Under the pieces are notes generated by a model, which saw only the letters and a program-made list of their open reading frames with translations, did no database searches and was not told the origin of the DNA. Of a stretch of DNA of 6,123 nucleotides, positions 1-5,487 are shown in pieces. Origin of the DNA: Bacteroidota bacterium (GTDB lineage Bacteria; Bacteroidota; Bacteroidia; Chitinophagales; Chitinophagaceae); assembly GCA_947461015.1 (NCBI GenBank), contig CANHIR010000115.1:1-6123 (forward strand), given 5' to 3'. Both the position numbers and the translations under genes were made by a program. Each line of letters starts with the position of its first letter. The stretch's first letter is position 1.

Positions 1-318
1 TGGGAAGGAACGATTGCAGGTATCGTATTATCGGTTTTAATAGTTAGTAATATCAATAATGTAATGATATATTTTGGTTATGGCTGGTGGCAAATTCCAA
101 TCCAACAAAACTATATTTTTCTTATTAGTTTAGTGGCAACCGTTGCAGGAACGTTTGGAGATTTATTTGAAAGCAGTTTAAAAAGACAAGCTGGTGTAAA
201 AGATAGTGGATCCATGATGCCTGGACACGGCGGTTTTTTGGATCGATTTGATTCTATTTTATTAGCCACCCCATTTGTGTGGTTATTGTTAAGAATCGTC
301 TTTTCTCCAGGAAATTAG
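1..318 (+). CDS. cdsA: Phosphatidate cytidylyltransferase (CDP-diacylglycerol synthase), C-terminal part
   Basis: The reading frame is open from base 1, so the gene begins outside the window; the visible part is 105 residues. The enzyme makes CDP-diacylglycerol from phosphatidic acid and CTP in the inner membrane, the branch point of phospholipid synthesis. The window opens at a WEGTIAG stretch that in the family precedes a membrane segment. The family signature is at residues 58-84: S-S-L-K-R, then K67-D68, then PGHGG (residues 74-78) and D81-R82-F-D84. It fits the published pattern except for Met where Leu/Ile/Phe is usual before the PGHGG. Hydrophobic segments lie at about 5-18, 36-52 and 85-100, and the protein ends a few residues after the last one, as the family does. 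The Met at base 64 lies inside the conserved region and is not the start. psd follows 28 bp downstream on the same strand, the next-but-one enzyme in phosphatidylethanolamine synthesis. Family is certain; the N-terminal half is not visible. Confidence 0.95.
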   Translation, partial: WEGTIAGIVLSVLIVSNINNVMIYFGYGWWQIPIQQNYIFLISLVATVAGTFGDLFESSLKRQAGVKDSGSMMPGHGGFLDRFDSILLATPFVWLLLRIVFSPGN

Positions 319-321
319 TTT

Positions 322-329
322 TACCTTTG
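322..329 (+). promoter_or_regulatory. Possible Bacteroidota -7 promoter box before psd
   Basis: TACCTTTG matches the TAnnTTTG -7 element of Bacteroidota primary promoters exactly and ends 17 bp before the psd ATG, which would leave a very short leader. No TTG-type -33 element sits at the expected 17-23 bp; the nearest TTG (286-288) is 33 bp away inside cdsA. psd may therefore have its own start, be read through from cdsA, or both. Confidence 0.4.
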
Positions 330-346
330 CGCTTTAAATTTATTGC

Positions 347-1003
347 ATGACTATACATAGAGAAGGTACCGCTTCCATTGCTATAACAGCCCTTGTGGTG
401 GGACTTATTAATATTGCTAATTTCTCCTACTTATTTCCTTGTTGTAACATAGCTGCTTGGGGCGTGTTTTTGCTTACATTAGGTTTATTTCTTTTTATTG
501 TATCCTTTTTTAGAATGCCTAATAGAAATTGGACAAAAGATACGAGTGCAATAATTTCTCCAGCCGATGGAAAAGTAGTTGTGATAGAAGAAGTGGAGCC
601 AGATGAATATTATAAAGAAAAAAGAATCCAAATAAGTGTTTTCATGAGTCCAGCCAATGTGCATGTAAACAGAATGCCCATTGCAGGAAATATTATTTAT
701 AACAAATACCACCCTGGTAAATTTTTAGTTGCCTGGCATCCAAAATCTTCTACGGACAATGAACGTTGGTCGGTGGTGATTGAAAATGAAAAGGGCAATA
801 TTTTATTAAAGCAAATTGCGGGTGCATTGGCAAGGCGTATTTGCAATTATGCACCAGTAGGAACAACATTTGATCAGACCGCAGAGTATGGTTTTATTAA
901 ATTTGGAAGTAGGGTAGACTTATTGCTTCCACTTAATGCAAAAATTAATTGTAAAATTGGTGATACCGTGCAAGGAGGTATTACGGTTTTAGCAAATTGG
1001 TAG
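347..1003 (+). CDS. psd: Phosphatidylserine decarboxylase proenzyme, short PSD-A type
   Basis: Converts phosphatidylserine to phosphatidylethanolamine at the cytoplasmic membrane using a pyruvoyl group made by self-cleavage. The 218-residue length and the IHREGT start at residues 3-8 fit the short PSD-A class, which supports the ATG at 347. Two hydrophobic segments (about 9-30 and 34-55) anchor the N-terminus, followed by FFRMPNR. Catalytic landmarks are SPADGKV (71-77, with D74), the NVHVNRMP loop (104-111, with H106) and FGSR (186-189). Cleavage between G187 and S188 would give a beta chain of 187 residues and an alpha chain of 31 residues whose N-terminal Ser becomes the pyruvoyl group. 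cdsA lies 28 bp upstream on the same strand, so the two probably share transcription. The gene ends 4 bp before the stop of the convergent HAD gene. No SD sequence is visible before the start. Phosphatidylserine synthase is not in the window. Confidence 0.95.
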   Translation: MTIHREGTASIAITALVVGLINIANFSYLFPCCNIAAWGVFLLTLGLFLFIVSFFRMPNRNWTKDTSAIISPADGKVVVIEEVEPDEYYKEKRIQISVFMSPANVHVNRMPIAGNIIYNKYHPGKFLVAWHPKSSTDNERWSVVIENEKGNILLKQIAGALARRICNYAPVGTTFDQTAEYGFIKFGSRVDLLLPLNAKINCKIGDTVQGGITVLANW

Positions 1004-1007
1004 TTTT

Positions 1008-1703
1008 TTACAATATATCTTCCAGTTCCTTTAAATGGGTAATGGTATAGGTAGCGGGAACAGTGGGTATTGCATTAATATGATTTACAAACACCGAGTC
1101 CATGCCAATATTAATGGCACCTTGAATATCGGCACTTTCATTGTCACCAATCATAATACTTTCTTCAAGTTTTGCATTTGATTTTTGCAATGCGTATTCA
1201 AAAATTTCCTTGTTTGGTTTTAAACTATTACTTCCTTCAGAGGTGATTACTTCTTTAAAATAAGGAGCTAAATTTGAATTTTCAATTTTCTTAAACTGTA
1301 CCGATTCAAACCCATTGGTGATTAGGTGCATTTGATATCCCTTTTCTTTTAAATAGTTTAAAATTTCAATAGTATAGGGAAAAAGATTTTTCTTATTGGG
1401 CAAAATGTCTAAATAATCAAATGACATTTCCCTTGAAAGTTTTTCATCTGCAATTTTATATTCTAGCAAGCTTAAATAAATGCGCTTCCACCTAAGCTCA
1501 TCTTGTTTGATAAATCCTTTGGTATACCTATCCCATAAACGGTGATTGTGGATGCTGTATTGATCAAAAAATGCATCAAAATCGCTGATCCCTTTTTCTG
1601 TTAAATTATATTTATGGTGTAGGTCCAATAAGGTTTCTTTTGAATTCATTTCAAAATCCCAAATGGTATGGTCTAGGTCAAAGAATAGATGTTGGTAGGG
1701 CAT
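1008..1703 (-). CDS. yjjG: HAD-superfamily hydrolase, YjjG/YfnB-type pyrimidine nucleotidase
   Basis: A 231-residue soluble HAD phosphatase. Motif I is FFDLDHT (7-13), with D9 the expected nucleophile and D11 the acid/base. Motif II is ITNGF (128-132, T129). Motif III is K162 in LKPNKEIF. Motif IV is GDNESADI (186-193), with D187 and D192 as expected metal ligands. A helical cap of about 80 residues follows motif I, as in subfamily I. The TNGF motif, the KPNKxIFxYAL stretch and the C-terminal LKELEDIL match the E. coli YjjG / Bacillus YfnB family, whose known members dephosphorylate noncanonical pyrimidine nucleoside monophosphates (house-cleaning). Exact substrate here is inferred from the family. 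The start is the ATG 8 codons before the first Asp, usual for HAD proteins. It is convergent with psd (4-bp gap, no room for a terminator hairpin) and divergent from the SDR gene. A weak TAAATTCG box (complement of 1723-1730) lies 19 bp upstream. Confidence 0.88.
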   Translation of the reverse strand: MPYQHLFFDLDHTIWDFEMNSKETLLDLHHKYNLTEKGISDFDAFFDQYSIHNHRLWDRYTKGFIKQDELRWKRIYLSLLEYKIADEKLSREMSFDYLDILPNKKNLFPYTIEILNYLKEKGYQMHLITNGFESVQFKKIENSNLAPYFKEVITSEGSNSLKPNKEIFEYALQKSNAKLEESIMIGDNESADIQGAINIGMDSVFVNHINAIPTVPATYTITHLKELEDIL

Positions 1704-1719
1704 GGGTTGTTTGGATATG

Positions 1720-1751
1720 TTGCGAATTTACAGGATTGCTTGTTATCTTTA
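1720..1751 (+). promoter_or_regulatory. Probable promoter of the SDR gene
   Basis: TTG at 1720-1722 and TATCTTTA at 1744-1751 are separated by 21 bp, which fits the Bacteroidota pattern TTG-N(17-23)-TAnnTTTG with the last G replaced by A. The box ends 23 bp before the SDR ATG at 1775. It lies in the 71-bp divergent gap between the HAD and SDR genes, where a promoter is needed because the upstream gene runs the other way. Confidence 0.5.
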
Positions 1752-1774
1752 CTCCCTATTAATATTGTTTTTAT

Positions 1775-2473
1775 ATGAATATTGTTATTACAGGCGCATC
1801 AAAAGGAATAGGATATGCCATTGCTGAAATTTTTGCAGCCAATGGTCATAACTTATATGTAACCAGTAAAACCGCTGCTGCTTTGGATTTAGCAGTGGCA
1901 TCTTTAAAGAAGGATTATCCTAATGTGAATATTGCATCCATGCCTGCAGATTTATCCATACAATCCGAGGTAACTGCCTTTGCGCATTGGTGTTTAGCAA
2001 AAACTACGCCGCATATTTTGGTAAATAATGCTGGTTATTTTGTGCCCGGTAAATTACAAGACGAAGCGGATGGTCAATTACAGGATCAACTCAATACCAA
2101 TTTGTTTTCGGCTTATCATTTAACAAGGGCCTTGCTGCCAAATATGCTTGCAAATCAAACAGGGCATATTTTTAATATTTGCTCTATTGCTTCTTTAGGC
2201 GCTTATGAAAACGGGGGTGCCTATAGCATAAGTAAGTTTGCTTTACTAGGGTTTTCTAAAAATTTAAGATTAGAATTAAAAGACAAGGGTATAAAAGTTA
2301 CAGCAGTATGTCCTGGCGCGGTGTATACCAATAGTTGGTCCGGCTCAGGTGTGGATCCAAACAGCATCATGGAAGCTGGTGATATTGCTAAAATGATTTA
2401 TGCTGCAACGCAACTAAGTCCACAAGCGGTGGTAGAAGATATTATCATGCGTCCGCAGTTGGGAGATTTATAA
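1775..2473 (+). CDS. Short-chain dehydrogenase/reductase (classical SDR family)
   Basis: A complete 232-residue classical SDR, a soluble NAD(P)-dependent oxidoreductase with one Rossmann domain. Visible landmarks: TGASKGIG (6-13) nucleotide-binding loop; ADL (58-60) adenine contact; NNAG (84-87); N109 in helix 4; S137 in ICSIAS; Y150 and K154 in YSISK, 13 residues after the Ser as usual; and CPG (179-181) after beta-6. The second strand ends in T-S-K (30-32) with no acidic residue, which suggests NADP(H) rather than NAD(H). The substrate cannot be told from sequence; neighbours do not indicate a pathway. The ATG gives the standard distance to the glycine motif. It has its own likely promoter in the divergent gap. 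Its last two codons, TTA TAA, overlap the end of the convergent small gene, so there is no space for an intrinsic terminator between them. Confidence 0.92.
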   Translation: MNIVITGASKGIGYAIAEIFAANGHNLYVTSKTAAALDLAVASLKKDYPNVNIASMPADLSIQSEVTAFAHWCLAKTTPHILVNNAGYFVPGKLQDEADGQLQDQLNTNLFSAYHLTRALLPNMLANQTGHIFNICSIASLGAYENGGAYSISKFALLGFSKNLRLELKDKGIKVTAVCPGAVYTNSWSGSGVDPNSIMEAGDIAKMIYAATQLSPQAVVEDIIMRPQLGDL

Positions 2474-2749
2474 ACGCTCTTCTGTATCATCAATACGTGG
2501 GGCAGTATTAAAACTTTCTCTTGCTTTTTTAGTAGCCGCTAGTCTTTCCAAAACTACTTGTGCAATGAGCTTTCCTGCGTCCTCATTGGGGTTGGTACTT
2601 AATATGTTTTTAAGTTTTGCTTCTGAAACATCTATTCGATATAATATTTGTACCAACCTGGAAAAATCATTTTTAATCAGCTCATTAATGGCTTGCTCCA
2701 AACTTGGGGTGTCTAATTTTTCGAGCGATTGTAAATTAATTTCCATCAT
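2468..2749 (-). CDS. Small conserved-looking helical protein of unknown function (93 aa)
   Basis: I do not assign a function. The protein is 93 residues, soluble, without signal peptide, membrane segment or cysteine, rich in charged and Leu/Ile residues and probably almost all helical. A central stretch NDFSRLVQILYRIDVSE (27-43) followed by KLKNILSTNPNEDAG (45-59) reads as a helix-turn-helix-turn scaffold with a capped loop at NPNED. The C-terminus (TAPRIDDTEERL) is acidic and probably disordered. From memory, similar short proteins with this LYRIDVSE core occur across Bacteroidota as hypothetical proteins. Two tandem ATG codons (2749 and 2746) could start it; the difference is one residue. 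It begins 25 bp after the DUF2400 stop on the same strand and is probably the last gene of that operon. The competing plus-strand frame over the same bases has no family features. Coding status is likely; role is unknown. Confidence 0.75.
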   Translation of the reverse strand: MMEINLQSLEKLDTPSLEQAINELIKNDFSRLVQILYRIDVSEAKLKNILSTNPNEDAGKLIAQVVLERLAATKKARESFNTAPRIDDTEERL

Positions 2750-2774
2750 TAAGTATTGATTGTATTACTAAACA

Positions 2775-3569
2775 TTAAATATACTTTTCAATCACGCCCA
2801 AGCTAAATAAAGCAAAGTCATATTTAACGGGGTCCTTGGGATCTAAAGTTCGGCAATAATCGGTTAACTCCAATGCAGCTAGCCAGTCGGTTTGCGGCCT
2901 TTCTAAAATACCCAAGGAACGTGATACCCTTGCCACGTGTACATCAATTGGAATGATGAGTTCACTAGGTTTTACTCCATTCCAAATACCAAAATCAACC
3001 CCTTGCTTGTCATTTCTTATCATCCAACGTAGAAACATGTTTAGCCTTTTGCAAGTAGAACCGGATAGGGGACTAGAAACATGCTTTTGAGTACGTTTGG
3101 GTGCGTCTTCCAAAGACATAAAATAGGTTTGAAAATGCGTAAGTGCTTCCTGAACCGATTTTATTTTTTTACCAGTAATGTGATTTTGGAAAAAAGCAGT
3201 TTCTAATGAAAGGTTTTGTTTGTAATGCTGCTTGAAAAATTCAATACAGTATAATGCGTCTGTAGTATTAAAAGTGCGATGCACAAATCCGATTATTTTT
3301 TTTAAATCCTTTGGCTCATGGCTCATACAAAATTCATAAGGTGCATGATCCATCCGTTCCATTAATTCCTTACTCTTATTAATAATGGTGGTTCGATTCC
3401 CCCAGGCAAAGATGGCAGCAAAAAAAGCAGCAATCTCAATGTCTTGCTGCTTTTTAAATTGGCGTGGAATACAAATAGGATCTTTTTCAATGAAATCAAT
3501 CTTATTGTATTGCTTTACTTTTTGATCTAGTATTTTTTTAATCGCTTCCTGCTTATTCACTTTATCCAA
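2775..3569 (-). CDS. TIGR02757/DUF2400 family protein, possibly HhH-GPD related
   Basis: A soluble protein of up to 264 residues matching the TIGR02757 (DUF2400) family, common in Bacteroidota and without an established role known to me. Recognisable stretches are FFAAIFAWGNRTTI (49-62), SPLSGSTCKRLNMFLRWM (166-183), IIPIDVHVARVSRSLG (205-220) and LDPKDPVKYDFALFSLG (242-258). The PIDVHVARVSRSLG stretch resembles the Asp-bearing VDTHVxRVxxRLG strand-helix of HhH-GPD DNA glycosylases, with D209 in the catalytic position; K174 is a possible partner. The C-terminus lacks a four-cysteine iron-sulphur site (only C239). There is no in-frame ATG near the start: a TAG lies 4 codons upstream of TTG at 3569, and a GTG at 3560 is the other option. 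TTG overlaps the upstream CGS gene by 8 bp; GTG would follow the CGS stop after 1 bp. Either way translation is likely coupled to CGS. A DNA repair role is inference only. Confidence 0.88.
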   Translation of the reverse strand: MDKVNKQEAIKKILDQKVKQYNKIDFIEKDPICIPRQFKKQQDIEIAAFFAAIFAWGNRTTIINKSKELMERMDHAPYEFCMSHEPKDLKKIIGFVHRTFNTTDALYCIEFFKQHYKQNLSLETAFFQNHITGKKIKSVQEALTHFQTYFMSLEDAPKRTQKHVSSPLSGSTCKRLNMFLRWMIRNDKQGVDFGIWNGVKPSELIIPIDVHVARVSRSLGILERPQTDWLAALELTDYCRTLDPKDPVKYDFALFSLGVIEKYI

Positions 3570-4713
3570 TGGCTTGTGCTAAATCGGCAATAATATCTTC
3601 GGCATCTTCAATACCTACACTCAAACGAATTAAGCCATCGGCTAAACCATTGGCAATTCTTTGTTCACGAGGAATAGAAGCATGGGTCATACTAGCAGGA
3701 TGATTAATTAAGGATTCCACTCCTCCCAAGCTTTCTGCAAGGGAAAATATTTTTGTGCTAGACAACACCTTGGTTGCGGCTGCGATGCTATCGTCTTTTA
3801 AGGTAAAGCTCATCATGCCTCCAAACCCACGCATTTGTTTTTTAGCAATGTCGTGATTGGGATGGTCTGGAAAGCCACACCAGTATACTTTTTCTACTTT
3901 TGGATGTTGACGTAAGTAGGCAGCTACTTTTTCCCCGTTCTCGCAATGTCTTTGCATTCTTACATGTAAGGTTTTGATACCTCTTAATACTAAAAAGCAA
4001 TCCTGTGGTCCAGGTACAGCACCTGTGCTTTTTTGTATAAAATATAGTTGGTCTCTTAAGTCCTGATCATTCATCACCAAACAACCTTGAATCACATCAC
4101 TGTGTCCACCTAAGTATTTAGTGGCTGAATGCATGACAATGGTAGCGCCATCATCCAGCGGATTTTGTAAATAAGGAGAAGCAAAAGTATTGTCAACACA
4201 TACAATACAATTGTGTTTTTTTCCAATGGCAGCAACGGCTGCAATATCTGTAATATTCATGAGTGGATTGGTTGGCGTCTCCACCCAAATGAGTTTTGTT
4301 TTTGGGGTAATAGCACCAGCTACATTTTCTGCATTTGAAGTGTCAACATAATGAAACTTGATATTCATTTTTTCATACACTTTGGAAAACAATCGAAAAG
4401 TACCGCCATACATATCATGCGCTGCAATTACTTCATCTCCAGGTACCAATAAGCGCATGACTGCATCTGTTGCGGCAACACCACTTGCAAATGCCAATCC
4501 AAATTTTCCATTTTCAATGACCGCAAATGCTTCTTCCAAGGCAAAGCGTGTTGGGTTTTGACTTCTTGCATATTCATATCCCTTATGCACGCCTGGCGCG
4601 GATTGAACATAGGTGGAGGTTTGATAAATGGGCGTCATAATTGCGCCTGTGCTTGGATCGGGATGTGCACCTGCATGAATATATTTTGTACCTAAATTAT
4701 TTTTATGACTCAT
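3562..4713 (-). CDS. metB: PLP-dependent trans-sulfuration enzyme: cystathionine gamma-synthase or gamma-lyase
   Basis: A complete 383-residue cytosolic enzyme of the Cys/Met metabolism PLP family. Synthase members join an activated homoserine ester and cysteine into cystathionine for methionine synthesis; lyase members split cystathionine to cysteine. Active-site landmarks: YEYAR (46-50, Y48 and R50 contact the neighbouring subunit's PLP phosphate), ASGVAA (76-81), DMYGGT (100-105, Y102 stacks on the ring), D174 in VDNTF (pyridine nitrogen), SATKY (196-200, K199 forms the Schiff base), and AESLGGVESL (326-335) with E327. E327 and the absence of Cys after Y102-G103 (G104 instead) argue against methionine gamma-lyase, but do not separate synthase from lyase. 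Start ATG is preceded by an A-rich leader, no SD. No SAM riboswitch-sized leader exists: the upstream gap is 51 bp. It overlaps or abuts the DUF2400 gene downstream, so the two are probably one transcript. The metB symbol is tentative. Confidence 0.93.
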   Translation of the reverse strand: MSHKNNLGTKYIHAGAHPDPSTGAIMTPIYQTSTYVQSAPGVHKGYEYARSQNPTRFALEEAFAVIENGKFGLAFASGVAATDAVMRLLVPGDEVIAAHDMYGGTFRLFSKVYEKMNIKFHYVDTSNAENVAGAITPKTKLIWVETPTNPLMNITDIAAVAAIGKKHNCIVCVDNTFASPYLQNPLDDGATIVMHSATKYLGGHSDVIQGCLVMNDQDLRDQLYFIQKSTGAVPGPQDCFLVLRGIKTLHVRMQRHCENGEKVAAYLRQHPKVEKVYWCGFPDHPNHDIAKKQMRGFGGMMSFTLKDDSIAAATKVLSSTKIFSLAESLGGVESLINHPASMTHASIPREQRIANGLADGLIRLSVGIEDAEDIIADLAQAIG

Positions 4714-4747
4714 TTGATTTTTTTTTATTAGTTATCTAGATTTTAAA

Positions 4748-4759
4748 ATGATGATGATG
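4748..4759. repeat. Short (ATG)4 trinucleotide run
   Basis: Four tandem ATG units lie in the 51-bp gap between the SdpI-like and CGS genes, about 35 bp upstream of the CGS start, reading CATCATCATCAT in the direction of transcription. No role is evident; the run is short enough to be chance. Confidence 0.6.
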
Positions 4760-4764
4760 GGTTG

Positions 4765-5427
4765 CTATTTAATTTGATTTCCTCTTTTAAACATGCGATA
4801 GGAAAAAATGGTTGGTATAACCACCATAATAAAAATGGCTGACATAAATACAATAAATGCAGGTGTGCTGGGTAATGCAATGGTACCCACTGTTTGCAAT
4901 ATGCCACCATACAGCCATACTTTCCCAGCTACTTTATGAGTCTCCTCCCAATTGTCCACGTTCTCTAAAGTCCATGGTAGTTTGAATCCAGCAAAATAAT
5001 TTTGATGCAATTTGGGCATATACCAACCCATTATGGAAAATACTATACCTAAAAAAGGCAATAACAATTTGGTTATACTAAGACTATTTCCTGTAGCAGC
5101 ATAGGTTATAATAATGCCTAAAATACTTAGGAATCCTACCATGAATAAAGCCATCTTTTTAAACATCCCATCATCTTCCGATTTAAATCTTTTTGGATCT
5201 AAGTTTTTGATATTGGAAAATAAAAAGAAAGTTGCCAATCCCGCACCCGCCATAATTGCAGGCCCTAAAAATATATAACTTTTATCCCCCCAATCATTTG
5301 CTTCTCCATTGATATTAAAATGTGTTGGAATGGTAGCAGGTAAACCAGGATAAATATAGGCTGCGTATCCAAATGGGATGGCAAGCATCACCAAAGCGAA
5401 AAATAAATTGGGAGTCGACTTTTTCAT
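4765..5427 (-). CDS. SdpI/DUF1648 family integral membrane protein
   Basis: A polytopic membrane protein of 220 residues from the ATG at 5427. An in-frame GTG at 5436 would add three residues (VKA, start read as Met); I prefer the ATG because MKKSTPN directly before the first hydrophobic helix is a typical start. Numbering from the GTG: the DUF1648 part is YPGLPATIPTHFNINGEANDWG (split as 29-38 and 39-50), and the SdpI part is NYFAGFKLPWTLEN (146-159) with WEETHKVAGK (163-172). Six hydrophobic segments fall near 10-28, 56-74, 94-112, 120-139, 173-188 and 193-212. In Bacillus subtilis SdpI gives immunity to the SdpC killing factor and sequesters the SdpR repressor, but most family members are uncharacterised. 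No sdpC- or sdpR-like gene is adjacent, so immunity is not supported here. The CGS gene follows 51 bp downstream on the same strand and could be co-transcribed. Confidence 0.88.
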   Translation of the reverse strand: MKKSTPNLFFALVMLAIPFGYAAYIYPGLPATIPTHFNINGEANDWGDKSYIFLGPAIMAGAGLATFFLFSNIKNLDPKRFKSEDDGMFKKMALFMVGFLSILGIIITYAATGNSLSITKLLLPFLGIVFSIMGWYMPKLHQNYFAGFKLPWTLENVDNWEETHKVAGKVWLYGGILQTVGTIALPSTPAFIVFMSAIFIMVVIPTIFSYRMFKRGNQIK

Positions 5428-5463
5428 AGCCTTCACAAGGTACTATTTATGCCCAAAAAAAAT

Positions 5464-5471
5464 TACTTTTG
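5464..5471 (+). promoter_or_regulatory. Probable -7 promoter box of the DHS-like gene
   Basis: TACTTTTG fits TAnnTTTG exactly and ends 16 bp before the ATG at 5488, almost the same spacing as the box before psd. It lies in a 60-bp divergent gap, where the plus-strand gene needs its own promoter. No clear TTG -33 element is present at 17-23 bp upstream. A small inverted repeat, TTTG-CAT-CAAA (5468-5478), overlaps the box and presumed start site; it is short and may be chance. Confidence 0.5.
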
Positions 5472-5487
5472 CATCAAATCTAGAAAA

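Noticed and set aside
64..318. Separate 84-residue gene starting at the ATG at 64
   Set aside because: The same frame is open back to base 1 and the upstream residues (WEGTIAG and a membrane segment) belong to CdsA, so this is an internal Met of a truncated gene.
485..712. Minus-strand 75-residue frame
   Set aside because: It lies wholly inside psd, which has clear family motifs; the shadow protein has no recognisable features.
973..979. AGGAGGT, a perfect-looking Shine-Dalgarno sequence
   Set aside because: It encodes part of the Psd C-terminus and no start codon follows at a useful distance; Bacteroidota rarely rely on SD pairing.
1004..1010. T-run after the psd stop as part of an intrinsic terminator
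   Set aside because: No GC-rich hairpin precedes it; the run is short and overlaps the stop of the convergent HAD gene.
1723..1730. Minus-strand TAAATTCG as a promoter box for the HAD gene
   Set aside because: Spacing to the ATG is right, but the box has a mismatch at a key T and no TTG -33 element precedes it; too weak to list as a feature.
2565..2759. Plus-strand 64-residue frame antisense to the small helical protein
   Set aside because: The minus-strand frame is longer, fits the operon spacing and has a coherent helical sequence; the plus-strand frame has low-complexity Ser/Leu content and no promoter box.
4358..4610. Two small frames (4358-4561 plus, 4428-4610 minus)
   Set aside because: Both lie inside the CGS/CGL gene over its conserved active-site region and are shadows of it.
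4714..4764. SAM or other riboswitch leader before the CGS gene
   Set aside because: The gap is only 51 bp, AT-rich and without paired stems; it is too short for a known methionine-responsive riboswitch.
5437..5446. Minus-strand TACCTTGT as a promoter box for the SdpI-like gene
   Set aside because: Two mismatches to TAnnTTTG and no correctly spaced -33 element.
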